Positions 1 through 8,451 of a DNA stretch of 36,967 nucleotides are shown here, in pieces. The translations under genes and the position numbers were made by a program. Origin of the DNA: Lentisalinibacter sp964427415 (GTDB taxonomy: Bacteria > Pseudomonadota > Gammaproteobacteria > Steroidobacterales > Woeseiaceae); assembly GCA_964427415.1 (NCBI GenBank), contig CAYRUH010000034.1, positions 1 to 36,967 on the forward strand, written 5' to 3'. The notes below the pieces were generated by a model, which was not told the DNA's origin, searched no databases, and saw only the letters and a program-made list of their open reading frames with translations. How positions within the stretch are numbered: the first letter of the stretch is position 1; every line of letters begins with the position of its first letter.

Positions 1-60
1 GGAGGGCCTTCAGGCCCGGCTCCGCTGTGGGAGGGCCTTCAGGCCCGATCCGGATTTTTC
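1..60. repeat. Two copies of a REP-like palindromic unit
   Basis: An 18-bp unit (GGAGGGCCTTCAGGCCCG) occurs at 1-18 and again at 30-47. Each copy contains a small hairpin, GGGCCT-TC-AGGCCC. The second copy contains the stop codon of the subtilase that ends at 39 on the minus strand. Short GC-rich hairpins of this kind, in intergenic clusters, are typical of REP elements. The array probably continues upstream of the window. I saw no further copies inside it. Confidence 0.6.
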
Positions 61-1682
61 CGCAAAGCGGTGCGGAGTTCGCGGGAGGCATAGCGGGCCA
101 GGTGGGCGCTGAGCGCCTCCGGCGGACGCTGTGCGCTGCGTGGCCCGCGGCGGATCAGCAGGGCGCGGAAGGCGGGGCTGGTCGCCAGGTGGAAACGGAG
201 TTCGTCGCCGTAGCGGGCGAGGAAGCTCTCCGGGTCTTCGCCGCCGGCTCCCGGCAGGCGGGCGAGCGCCTCGCGCATCGATGTCTCGTCCACTCGCGGG
301 AAATAGCGGCCGAACTCGCGCCAGTGGTTGAGGTTCGCGCCGGCGGCCGGTTCCGGTCGGACCGCCGACGGGCCGCGGCGGGGCAGTGCGGCCTCGAGCA
401 GTGCCACCGCGTCCAGCAGGCCGGCTCCGTGGCGTCGGGTGTCCCAGCCGTGCGGGCGGCGGACGCCGGCGCGGGTCAGGATGTCGCGGAAGACGGCCGG
501 CAATGCCGCGCCGGGGTAACGACGGCGCAGGCGGTCGCGGCCGTGACGGGACAGCCACAGCGCCGCTGCGCCGGCCACTGTGGCCACCGCATAGGAGGTG
601 CCGCTGCCCCGGGCGTCGCTGTAGCGGTCGCCGGGCTTGGCCAGCGCGCGCCAGACATCCTGGCCGGGCGCGGCGAGGTCGACGTCGCCGCCCGCGGCGC
701 CGTACCGCCAGACCTCGTCCTGGCAGTTGCTGGCCGCGACGGCGATGACCCGTGAAGAGCGCGCCGGATGCACCACCCAGGGCCAGATATTGCCGGCTGC
801 GGCGAGGCTGATGATGCCCTGGGTCGCTGCCGCATCGAGCATCCGCTCCAAGCTGCGGCTGGCGAAAGGTCCGCCGAGACTCATCGAGATGACGTCGGCC
901 TCGATGCCGATGGCATGATCGACGGCAAGGGCGAGGCGCCGGAACGAGAAATGCACCACGCCGGAAGACACCCGCAGGGGCACGAGGGTTGCGGCGGGCG
1001 CGCTCCCGCTCACGCCGACGCCGTCACCTCCCTCGTTACCGCGAGTGCTCATGATGACACTGGCGGTGGCCGTGCCGTGGCCCGGGCTGCGGCCGCGCAG
1101 AGGGTCCCGGGGGTCGCGGCGATCGGCCTCGAAGTCGTAGCCGAGGCCGACCGCCAGCCTCTCCGGGTGGCGGACTTCCGGATGCAGGGTGTAGCCGGTG
1201 TCCGGGTGGGCGATTCGTATGCCGCGGCCGGGCGGGCCGTCGATCAGTGCGAAGGCCTCGGCGAGACGGGCGTTGGCCAGGCTCCATTCGCCGTCGGCGG
1301 AGCAGGGCAGGGGCCGCGCACCGGTACCGCTGCGGGGGGCTCTTGTCGCCACCCGGGCCGGGTCCGGATCGTGGCCCGGCTGAATTACCGCTGCCTCGGC
1401 CCAGACCACGTCGGGGTGCGCATCGAGGCGGCGCGCGAACTCCCACACCTGGCGCACCAGCGGCTGCAGCGACGGGCGCCGGCGCAGCGCCTGGTACACG
1501 CCGCCCGAACGGGGCAGGCGTTCGACTGCCCACTCGCCCGGCAGCGTGGCGGCGACCGTGCGGCGGGCAAGGCGGGTGGCCGCGGCCGGGCGCAGCCCGG
1601 GGTCCACCGCCAGCATCAGCCCTTCGCTGCGGGGCGTCAGCTCGTCCGCGGTAGCCGGCAACCGCAGAGCGGTGTCTCTCAT
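39..1682 (-). CDS. S8 family (subtilisin-like) serine peptidase
   Basis: This 547-residue protein carries a full subtilase catalytic set: Asp161 in HPDTGY, His202 in GHGTATAS, the oxyanion Asn298 in AAAGN, and Ser363 in GSGTSYA. Residues 1-130 form an N-terminal region of unrecognised fold that may be a propeptide-like or regulatory domain. About 110 residues after the catalytic domain (from about 440) are helical-looking and unassigned. No signal peptide or membrane segment is visible, so the cellular location is uncertain. The start is supported by a strong purine-rich Shine-Dalgarno (AGGGAGGGG) just upstream. The gene is divergent from the M49-like lipoprotein and ends inside a REP-like hairpin. 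A second subtilase of similar plan lies at 7033. Family assignment is firm; the substrate is unknown. Confidence 0.9.
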   Translation of the reverse strand: MRDTALRLPATADELTPRSEGLMLAVDPGLRPAAATRLARRTVAATLPGEWAVERLPRSGGVYQALRRRPSLQPLVRQVWEFARRLDAHPDVVWAEAAVIQPGHDPDPARVATRAPRSGTGARPLPCSADGEWSLANARLAEAFALIDGPPGRGIRIAHPDTGYTLHPEVRHPERLAVGLGYDFEADRRDPRDPLRGRSPGHGTATASVIMSTRGNEGGDGVGVSGSAPAATLVPLRVSSGVVHFSFRRLALAVDHAIGIEADVISMSLGGPFASRSLERMLDAAATQGIISLAAAGNIWPWVVHPARSSRVIAVAASNCQDEVWRYGAAGGDVDLAAPGQDVWRALAKPGDRYSDARGSGTSYAVATVAGAAALWLSRHGRDRLRRRYPGAALPAVFRDILTRAGVRRPHGWDTRRHGAGLLDAVALLEAALPRRGPSAVRPEPAAGANLNHWREFGRYFPRVDETSMREALARLPGAGGEDPESFLARYGDELRFHLATSPAFRALLIRRGPRSAQRPPEALSAHLARYASRELRTALRKNPDRA

Positions 1683-1750
1683 CGTCGTTCCCCTCCCTGG
1701 AGCCGGGATCGGTCATGCAATAATGCCTCTTTTAGCCATGGAGCTCAGCG

Positions 1751-3538
1751 ATGAATTCCAGTACCGAATCCCTGCGCCCGTTCGGCCCTGTCATCCGGAT
1801 TGGCCATGCAGGCCGCTCAGGCTGCGCACACGACGCGAGCCGCGCCGGCCCGGTTGCTCTCGTGGCCATGCTGATGTCGGCTCTCGGTCTCGCCGCCTGC
1901 GGCAGCGATGCGCCGCCGGAGGAGACGGTGACCGCGGAGACCGGCATGCGCGAGCAGCCGGTGGCGGAACCGCGCCCTGATGGCGAGGCCGTCGCCGAGC
2001 GGGTGGCCGATTTCGCGCCATTCAAGCTCGCCGCCGACCTCGGCGAGTTAAGCGACGACCAGCGCCGAATGATCGGGCTGTTGATTGACGCCTCGAGGAT
2101 CATGGATGATCTGTTCTGGCGCCAGGCTTGGGGATACGGCCACGAGGAATGGCTCGCCGACCTTCCGGCCGGCCCGGTCCGCGAGCTGGCGAGGATCAAC
2201 TACGGGCCCTGGGACCGACTGGCGGACGAGCGGCCCTTCGTGACCGGTGTCCGGCCCAAGCCTGCCGGGGCCAACTTCTATCCGCCCGACATGACGGTGG
2301 AGGAGTTCGAGGCCTGGGATCAGCCGGGCAAGGACGGCCTCTATTCGCTGGTGCGCCGGGATGCTGCCGGGGACCTCGAATTGGTTCCCTATCACGAAGC
2401 CTATGCCGGCGAACTCGAGCGCGCCGCCGGATTGCTCCGCGAGGCCGCCACGCTGGCCGAAGATGAGGGCTTCGCCCGCTACCTGGGGCTGCGGGCCGAT
2501 GCCCTGGTGACCGACGACTACCAGCCGAGCGACATGGCCTGGCTCGACATGAAGACCAACCGCATCGATGTGGTGATCGGTGCCATCGAGACTTACGAGG
2601 ACCAGCTGTTCGGCTACCGGGCCGCCTACGAGTCCTACGTGCTGCTGAAGGACATGGCCTGGTCCGAGCGGCTGTCGCGCTTCGCCGCTTTCCTGCCGGA
2701 ACTGCAGCGCGGCCTGCCGGTGCCGGAGCGCTACAAGGCGGAGGAGCCGGGCAGCGACTCTGACCTGAACGCCTACGACGCCCTCTATTACGCCGGGGAT
2801 TCGAACGCGGGCGCCAAGACCATTGCGATCAACCTGCCCAACGACGAGGAGGTGCAGCTCGCCAAGGGCACCCGGCGCCTGCAGCTGAAGAACGCGATGC
2901 GGGCCAAATTCGAGAAAATTCTGGAGCCCATCGCCGAGGTGCTGATCGTGGAGGAGCAGCGGCGCCACGTCAGCTTCGACGCCTTCTTCGCCAACACCAT
3001 GTTCCACGAGGTCGCCCACGGTCTCGGCATCAAGAACACAGTGGACGGCTCCGGCACCGTACGCGCCGCGCTGAAGGACGTGGCCTCCAGCATCGAGGAG
3101 GGCAAGGCCGACGTGCTGGGGCTCTACATGATCACCGAGCTGCACAGGCGCGGCGAACTCGGCGACACGGAACTGATGGACTACTACACCACGTTCCTGG
3201 CAGGCATCTTCCGTTCGGTGCGCTTCGGCGCATCCAGCGCCCACGGCAAGGCGAATATGGTGCGGTTCAATTTCTTCGCTGACGCGGGTGCGTTCACGAC
3301 CAGCGAGGCCACCGGCCGCTACCGGGTGGACTTCCAAGCCATGCAGGCGGCGATCACCAAGCTCTCGGCAAAGATACTGACGCTGCAGGGCGACGGCGAT
3401 TACGAGGGCGCGAAGACGTTCACGGACACCCTCGGCGTCATCCGGCCCGAGCTGGCCGATGCGCTGGCCCGCGTGAATGCGGCGGACATCCCGGTGGACG
3501 TGCGCTTCGAGCAGGGCCGCGAGGTCCTCGGCCTCTGA
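1751..3538 (+). CDS. Putative lipoprotein, peptidase M49 (dipeptidyl-peptidase III)-like zinc hydrolase
   Basis: The 595-residue protein contains the zinc motif HEVAHGLG (His419, Glu420, His423) and, 30 residues later, EEGKAD (Glu449-Asp454). This pair matches the M49/DPP III-like layout, in which the second glutamate motif supplies the third zinc ligand. Eukaryotic DPP III has a longer HExxxH; here the spacing is the short HExxH. The N-terminus contains a lipobox, LAAC, followed by Gly-Ser-Asp, so the mature form is probably a lipid-anchored periplasmic or outer-membrane protein. The ATG at 1751 has a GGAG seven bases upstream, but it gives a long N-region before the hydrophobic core; ATG 1867 or 1873 could be the real signal start. 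Family assignment rests on the motifs; activity is inferred. Confidence 0.8.
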   Translation: MNSSTESLRPFGPVIRIGHAGRSGCAHDASRAGPVALVAMLMSALGLAACGSDAPPEETVTAETGMREQPVAEPRPDGEAVAERVADFAPFKLAADLGELSDDQRRMIGLLIDASRIMDDLFWRQAWGYGHEEWLADLPAGPVRELARINYGPWDRLADERPFVTGVRPKPAGANFYPPDMTVEEFEAWDQPGKDGLYSLVRRDAAGDLELVPYHEAYAGELERAAGLLREAATLAEDEGFARYLGLRADALVTDDYQPSDMAWLDMKTNRIDVVIGAIETYEDQLFGYRAAYESYVLLKDMAWSERLSRFAAFLPELQRGLPVPERYKAEEPGSDSDLNAYDALYYAGDSNAGAKTIAINLPNDEEVQLAKGTRRLQLKNAMRAKFEKILEPIAEVLIVEEQRRHVSFDAFFANTMFHEVAHGLGIKNTVDGSGTVRAALKDVASSIEEGKADVLGLYMITELHRRGELGDTELMDYYTTFLAGIFRSVRFGASSAHGKANMVRFNFFADAGAFTTSEATGRYRVDFQAMQAAITKLSAKILTLQGDGDYEGAKTFTDTLGVIRPELADALARVNAADIPVDVRFEQGREVLGL

Positions 3539-3573
3539 CGCTGGTCACCGGCCCGCCGGTCCGCGGCAACGGG

Positions 3574-3590
3574 GCGCCCCATCGGGGCGC
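3574..3590. other. GC-rich hairpin in intergenic DNA
   Basis: A perfect 7-bp stem (GCGCCCC / GGGGCGC) with a 3-nt loop lies 35 bp after the M49-like gene stop. No T-tract follows, so it is not a standard intrinsic terminator. The rest of 3539-3803 shows no convincing gene. Confidence 0.35.
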
Positions 3591-3803
3591 ACGGGCGGAC
3601 GGGCCTGCGCCGGTATGGTGCAGAATTGGCCCGCATCGCGCCGTAACACCGAGCGTGAGGCGCGGCACGGATATTGCAGTCCTGAGGACATAGCGCCATC
3701 AGCCTGACACATTCGCCTGCGATAGTGCGTTGCGCGTGGAAGGCTGCGAAGCGGATGCGCGCGGACGGCGCGGACGGCCATCAACCGACAAGGAGCGTGC
3801 GAC

Positions 3804-4412
3804 ATGCCTGTCATCACCCGGGGACTGCAGTTCTGGAAATCCGCCGAGGAGTTGATGCTCGACTATCTCAACGAGCGCTGCGGCAGCAGGGCCAACCTGA
3901 CCTATATCCCGGCGGCCGACGACGCTCCCCCGGTGCTGGTGGCGAGTTATCTGGAGTTCCCGGTGGCGGATCACCTGACGGCCTTCACCGTCGGCATGTC
4001 CAGCGTGATGCCCGCGGCGGGGGACGAGCATCCCGAGCTGATGATCTCGGTGAAGAGCCCGAATGCCGCCTGGGCCCGTGCCATCGGCGTGATCGCGGAG
4101 CGCTACCGGGGCCGTGGCGCCTTCAAGGTGGGCGACACGGTCTCGGTTAGCGACGAGATCAGCCGCTCAAGCCCGATGCGTGCCTTCCTCGTGCACAATC
4201 CTGCCCTGTTCGGGCTGGCCGGTGAGCGGCTGGAAATCGGCGAACGCAGCATACGCGTGCTGCAGCTCTATCCCGTACACGACTCGGAGGTGGCGCTGAT
4301 TCGCAAGTACGGCTGCCAGGCCTTCATCGACAGCCGGCCCGACCTCGCCGACGTGCGTCGTCCCGGCCAGAGCGCTGCCAGCGTGGAGGCGCATGCGCTG
4401 AAGGCGGGCTGA
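3804..4412 (+). CDS. Suppressor of fused (SUFU) domain protein
   Basis: This 202-residue soluble protein has no signal peptide or transmembrane segment. The central part (roughly 40-180) resembles the bacterial SUFU-domain family: an LEFPVADHLTAFTVG-like segment, then AFLVHNPALFG and a C-terminal VHDSEVALIRKYG. In animals SUFU regulates Hedgehog signalling. In bacteria the domain occurs as stand-alone proteins, often among immunity proteins of contact-dependent toxin systems, but also alone. No toxin gene is adjacent here. An AAGGAG precedes the ATG by about nine bases. The stop lies only three bases from the convergent stop of the Bcr/CflA gene. Domain assignment comes from pattern recognition, and the role is unknown. 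Confidence 0.7.
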   Translation: MPVITRGLQFWKSAEELMLDYLNERCGSRANLTYIPAADDAPPVLVASYLEFPVADHLTAFTVGMSSVMPAAGDEHPELMISVKSPNAAWARAIGVIAERYRGRGAFKVGDTVSVSDEISRSSPMRAFLVHNPALFGLAGERLEIGERSIRVLQLYPVHDSEVALIRKYGCQAFIDSRPDLADVRRPGQSAASVEAHALKAG

Positions 4413-4415
4413 GTC

Positions 4416-5615
4416 TCAGGCAGCGGCCGCCGAGGTGCGGGCGCCGAGTGCGCGGATAGCCAGTGCGCAGGCCACCGAGAGCAGGCCGAGCACCAGCAGG
4501 AACACCGCCAGCGTCACCGGCGAGTCGTTGTTCAGCATGGAGACGAACTGGACCAGCAAGGCGCCCACCGTCTGCTGGCTGAACCCCAGCAGACTCGAAG
4601 CCGTGCCGGCACGCCGGGGAGACTGGCGCACGGCGCCGGTCTGGGCATTCGGGGCGGCGAGGCCACTCGAGTAGGTCACCACCGTCATCGGCAGGAACAG
4701 CGCCATCGGCACCCACCAGCCGGCGCCGGCCAGGCTGACCATCGCCAGCGTGCCCACGGCGGCAAACAGGCTGCCGCGCAGGATCATGCCGTCGATGCCG
4801 AGACGGCGCGAGTAGCGGGTGGAGGTCAGATTGCCCAGCGTGTAGCCGCCGGCCAGCAGCAGGAACCAGAATCCGTATTCCCGGGCCGGCCGGTCCATGA
4901 CGGACTCCATCAGATAGGGCGCTGTGGAGATGAACACGTAGAACATGCCCACCGACAGCACCGCCTGGGCGGTGTAGGCGTGGAACAGCGGCTTGCCCAT
5001 CAGTCTTTTCATCCCCAGGCCCGGCGATTCCCGTGCCGCGCTGTCCTCCTCCGGCAGGGTCTCCGGCAGCCAGCGTAGCACCGCGGCGGCCACCAGCAGC
5101 CCCAGGACGCTCACTACGAGGAACAGACTGCGCCAGCCGTACCAGTCGGTGAGATAGCCGCCGACCAGCGGCGCCAGCGTCGGCGCGACCACCATGACCA
5201 TCACCAGCGTGGCGAGACGTCCGGCCATCTCGTCGGTGCCGTAGAGGTCGCTCAGGATGGCGCGGGCGATCACCAGGCCCGCGGCACCGCCCACGGCCTG
5301 CACCATGCGCGCGCCGATCAGCCAATAGATGTCCGGCGCCAGATAGCAGGCGACGCTGCCGGCGAAGCAGAGCAGGAGGCCCGCCATCAGCGCCGGTCGC
5401 CGGCCCCAGCGGTCTGCCAGCGGCCCGTAGAGGAGCTGGGCCGGACCGATGGCGAAGACGAAGGCGCTGAAGGTGAGCTGGGTCAGCGCGAGCGAGGTGC
5501 CGAACGCCGACTGCACCGCCGGCAGCGCGGGCAGATAGATTTGCATGGCGAGCGGCCCCATGGCGGTCGCGGCAGCCAGCAGCACGATCAGCTTGCGGGG
5601 GCCGATGTCGCTCAA
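4416..5615 (-). CDS. Bcr/CflA family multidrug efflux MFS transporter
   Basis: The 399-residue protein is hydrophobic throughout, consistent with 12 transmembrane helices. It carries the MFS motif A signature between helices 2 and 3 (GPLADRWGRRPAL) and the opening MQIYLPALP segment typical of the Bcr/CflA drug:proton antiporter group (DHA1). It probably exports drugs or small metabolites across the inner membrane. The start appears to be TTG, since no ATG is available before helix 1. It lies 49 bp downstream of folE on the same strand, so the two may be co-transcribed. The substrate cannot be read from the sequence. Confidence 0.88.
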   Translation of the reverse strand: MSDIGPRKLIVLLAAATAMGPLAMQIYLPALPAVQSAFGTSLALTQLTFSAFVFAIGPAQLLYGPLADRWGRRPALMAGLLLCFAGSVACYLAPDIYWLIGARMVQAVGGAAGLVIARAILSDLYGTDEMAGRLATLVMVMVVAPTLAPLVGGYLTDWYGWRSLFLVVSVLGLLVAAAVLRWLPETLPEEDSAARESPGLGMKRLMGKPLFHAYTAQAVLSVGMFYVFISTAPYLMESVMDRPAREYGFWFLLLAGGYTLGNLTSTRYSRRLGIDGMILRGSLFAAVGTLAMVSLAGAGWWVPMALFLPMTVVTYSSGLAAPNAQTGAVRQSPRRAGTASSLLGFSQQTVGALLVQFVSMLNNDSPVTLAVFLLVLGLLSVACALAIRALGARTSAAAA

Positions 5616-5664
5616 TGTCTCGTCGGTGTCGTACCGCCCCTTGCAGGCGACGGCCGGGTCGGGG

Positions 5665-6276
5665 TCAGCCGCCGTGGCCGATCATGCGCAGGAATTCGGC
5701 GCGGGTGCGCGCGTCCTCGCGGATGGTGCCGAGCATCTGGCTCGTGACCATCGACACACCGGTCTTGTGGACGCCGCGGGTGGTCATGCACTGGTGCGCG
5801 GCCTCGATCACCACGCCGACGCCCTTCGGTTTCAGCACGTCCTGGATGGTATTGGCGATCTGCGCCGTCATCTTCTCCTGCACCTGGAAGCGGCGGGCGA
5901 AGGCCTCGACCACCCGCGCCAGTTTGCTGATGCCCACCACCTTGTTGGTGGGCAGATAGCCGACGTGGGCCCGGCCGATGATCGGCGCCATGTGGTGTTC
6001 GCAGTGGGATTCGAAGGTGATATCGCGCAGCACGATCAACTCGTCGTAACCCTCCACCTCCTGGAACGTGCGCTTCAGGAACCTTACCGGGTCTTCCCGA
6101 TAGCCGGAGAACCAGTCCTCGTAGGCGCGGGCTACGCGCGCGGGCGTATCGACCAGCCCCTCCCTGTCCGGGTCCTCGCCGGCCCACAGCAGCAGCGTGC
6201 GGATGGCCTCCTCCGCCTGCCGGCGACCGGGCCTGCGCCGCGCCTTTTTCTTCACGCCCTTCTTCTTCTCCGCCAA
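5665..6276 (-). CDS. folE: GTP cyclohydrolase I
   Basis: FolE converts GTP to 7,8-dihydroneopterin triphosphate, the first step of tetrahydrofolate synthesis, in the cytoplasm. The 203-residue protein has the family hallmarks: HCEHHMAPIIGRAHVGYLP around the zinc ligands, and the C-terminal AAHQCMTTRGVHK segment with the remaining zinc cysteine and substrate-binding residues. The first 20 residues are unusually basic (KKKGVKKKARRRPGRRQ) and look like a disordered lineage-specific extension. The start is TTG, with a GGGAG about nine bases upstream. The gene is divergent from the lipocalin gene and probably transcribed with the downstream Bcr/CflA transporter. Confidence 0.95.
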   Translation of the reverse strand: MAEKKKGVKKKARRRPGRRQAEEAIRTLLLWAGEDPDREGLVDTPARVARAYEDWFSGYREDPVRFLKRTFQEVEGYDELIVLRDITFESHCEHHMAPIIGRAHVGYLPTNKVVGISKLARVVEAFARRFQVQEKMTAQIANTIQDVLKPKGVGVVIEAAHQCMTTRGVHKTGVSMVTSQMLGTIREDARTRAEFLRMIGHGG

Positions 6277-6403
6277 TGTCTGTTTCTCCCTGATCGGTGC
6301 TGCGACATACTACCGGAACCGGCGCGCCCGCCGCATCCGGCGCTGCATCCGGCGTCCTCGACAGATCGAATACAAGCGCCTTACAAGCTGCAACGGAGCC
6401 GAC

Positions 6404-6946
6404 GTGAAGAGACTGCTGGCCATTTTGCTGTGCGCCTCCCTCGCCGCATGCGCGAGCACGCCCGAAGACCCGATCCACCGGGTCGACGGCGTCGACCTGC
6501 CCCGCTACATGGGCGACTGGTACGTCATCGCGCACATCCCCACGTTCCTGGAGGACGAGGCCTACAACGCCATCGAGTCCTACGAGCTGGACGAGGACGG
6601 GACCATCGCCACCACTTTCCGCTTCCGCAACGGCGGCTTCGACGGGCCCCTGAAGGTCTACACGCCGACCGGTTTCGTCAGTGATGATCCGAGCAATGCG
6701 GTCTGGGGCATGCAGTTCGTCTGGCCGTTCAAGGCGGAGTTCCTGATCGTCTGGCTGGACGAGGGCTACGACACGACCGTGATCGGCCGCAATGCGCGGG
6801 ACTACGTCTGGATCATGGCGCGCGAGCCGCGCATAGCGGAGGAGAAGTATCGCCGTATCCTCTCTTTCCTGGAGACCGAGGGCTACGATCTCTCCGAATT
6901 GCGGGAAGTGCCCCAGCGCTGGCCGGAGGCCGACGCCGGCGGCTGA
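6404..6946 (+). CDS. blc: Bacterial lipocalin (Blc-type outer-membrane lipoprotein)
   Basis: The 180-residue protein starts with a lipoprotein signal (VKRLLAILLCASLAAC; lipobox LAAC, next residue Ala). It then has the lipocalin signature around YMGDWYVIAHIPTFLE, and a C-terminal REPRIAEEKYRRILSFLETEGYD typical of Blc proteins. Blc binds lysophospholipids and related lipids at the outer membrane and is a stress-linked maintenance protein in Enterobacteria. I chose GTG at 6404 because it has a GGAG five bases upstream and places the signal peptide at the very N-terminus. The longer open frame from 6197 lies over folE. A methionine-sulfoxide reductase lies close by, as often seen for envelope-repair functions. 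Confidence 0.9.
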   Translation: MKRLLAILLCASLAACASTPEDPIHRVDGVDLPRYMGDWYVIAHIPTFLEDEAYNAIESYELDEDGTIATTFRFRNGGFDGPLKVYTPTGFVSDDPSNAVWGMQFVWPFKAEFLIVWLDEGYDTTVIGRNARDYVWIMAREPRIAEEKYRRILSFLETEGYDLSELREVPQRWPEADAGG

Positions 6947-6983
6947 TACTACCGTGCACCGGCGCGGGCTAAGATGGAGCCCG

Positions 6984-7013
6984 GCCAATCGTGGCCAATC
7001 GTGGCTAATCGTT
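6984..7013. repeat. Three tandem copies of a 10-bp unit
   Basis: GCCAATCGTG occurs twice in tandem, followed by a diverged third copy (GCTAATCGTT). The array ends about 20 bp before the start of the second subtilase. It could be slippage-prone or a binding site; nothing else in the window matches it. Confidence 0.5.
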
Positions 7014-7032
7014 GTCCATAGCGGGGAGAGTC

Positions 7033-8436
7033 ATGCACCGGCTCTCGTACTACAGCCACCGGCGCGAGCTGACGGTCGGCGTGGCAGCGGGCGGCGGACT
7101 GGTGCGTGATGCACTGGTGGCGCCTGCTGCCCGCGTCGAGCCGCTGTTCGCCGGTTTCCCTGATCTGCCTCTCTACGTGACCCGGCCGGCGGCCGGTGCT
7201 CCACTGGCCGTGCCGACCGAGACACTGGTGGTGGAGGGCGGCGGCGCCGCCGAGGTCGACTGGGCCTGCCGGCGACTTTCCCTGGAAGTCATCCGTGAAG
7301 GGCAGGGCGGCCGCATACTGCTCCGTGCGGTCTGCGACGCGACGGGTATCGGGCGGCTGCGCCACGCGGCCGACGCGGCCCGGCGACTCTATCGTCGCGG
7401 CAACGTCGCCCTGGCGCACCCCAATTTTCTCCGGCTGCAGCGGCCGCCGCCAGCCTCGGCCGAAGCCGTCCAGGCGCCGGCGGAGGGGCAGTGGGCACTG
7501 GATAACGACGGCGAGGTGGGCGTGGCGGGCGCCGACGTCGGTGCGCAGGCCGCCTGGGCGATCACCACCGGGCGTCGTGGCGTCCGCGTCGCGATCCTCG
7601 ACGACGGCGTCGATCTGGCGCATCCGTACCTGCGGCCGGCCGCGGCCGCCGAGCGGGACTTCGTGGCCGACGACCGCTACGGCCGGCCTGCCGGCGACGA
7701 CGCCCACGGTACCGCTGTGGCGGGTATCGTCGCGGCCGACGGCCCCCGCGCAACCGGTCTCGCGCCCGGCGTGTCCCTGGTGGCCGCCCGCATCGCCCGG
7801 GGCGCCGTGCATGGCTACTGGCTGTCCGATGATTTCGACACCGCCGAGGCGGTGGACTGGTGTGCCGGGGAGGGCCGTGCAGACATCCTGAACCTGTCCT
7901 GGGGCGGAGGCCCGCCGGCCGATGCCATCTCAGGCGCGCTGGAACGGGCCGCGCGCACCGCTCGCGGCGGTCGTGGCTGCCTGATCGTGGCCGCGGCCGG
8001 CAACAGCCAGTCGGCTCTGGATTATCCGGCCACGCTCGCCGGGGTGCTGGCGGTGGGCGCGTCGAATCCCTGGGACCGGCGCAAGACCCGCCGCTCCCGG
8101 GACGGCGAAAGCTGGTGGGGCAGCAGCCACGGCGGCAACCTCTCGCTGCTGGCGCCCGGTGTCTCGATACTCACCACCGACCTGCCGGGCCGGCGGGGTT
8201 TCGCACCGACCCTGGTCTACGATGCCTTCAGCGGCACTTCCGCCGCCGCGCCGTTCGTCTCGGCCGCGGCGGCGCTGGTGCTGTCACTGCACCCGGATAT
8301 GACGGCGGCACGCCTGCGCCGGGTGCTGGAGGCGAGTGCATCGCCGCTGGACGGCGGTCGCCGCTCCACCCACGGCCACGGCCGGCTGGATGCGGCCGCC
8401 GCGCTGCGTCTGGCGGCTGCCGCCCCCCGCGGCTGA
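7033..8436 (+). CDS. S8 family (subtilisin-like) serine peptidase, second copy
   Basis: The protein is 467 residues from ATG 7033, which has GGGGAGAG four bases upstream; the in-frame TTG at 7012 is less likely. The subtilase triad is complete: Asp190 in AILDDGV, His225 in DAHGTAVAG, Asn324 in AAAGN, and Ser403 in SGTSAAAP. An N-terminal region of about 150 residues precedes the catalytic domain. It contains a segment (LYRRGNVALAHPNF) resembling the end of subtilase inhibitor-like prodomains, where the prodomain tail docks into the active site. No signal peptide is visible, as in the subtilase at 39-1682. The gene is convergent with msrA, 15 bp away. The protease assignment is firm; target and location are not known. 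Confidence 0.9.
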   Translation: MHRLSYYSHRRELTVGVAAGGGLVRDALVAPAARVEPLFAGFPDLPLYVTRPAAGAPLAVPTETLVVEGGGAAEVDWACRRLSLEVIREGQGGRILLRAVCDATGIGRLRHAADAARRLYRRGNVALAHPNFLRLQRPPPASAEAVQAPAEGQWALDNDGEVGVAGADVGAQAAWAITTGRRGVRVAILDDGVDLAHPYLRPAAAAERDFVADDRYGRPAGDDAHGTAVAGIVAADGPRATGLAPGVSLVAARIARGAVHGYWLSDDFDTAEAVDWCAGEGRADILNLSWGGGPPADAISGALERAARTARGGRGCLIVAAAGNSQSALDYPATLAGVLAVGASNPWDRRKTRRSRDGESWWGSSHGGNLSLLAPGVSILTTDLPGRRGFAPTLVYDAFSGTSAAAPFVSAAAALVLSLHPDMTAARLRRVLEASASPLDGGRRSTHGHGRLDAAAALRLAAAAPRG

Positions 8437-8451
8437 GGATCGGCGGGCGGA

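Noticed and set aside
2048..3337. 429-codon minus-strand frame opposite the M49-like gene
   Set aside because: Shadow of a gene with recognisable motifs; the translation shows no family features.
5612..6988. 458-codon minus-strand frame covering folE and the lipocalin
   Set aside because: It is in a different frame from folE, whose zinc motifs are clear, and antisense to the lipocalin.
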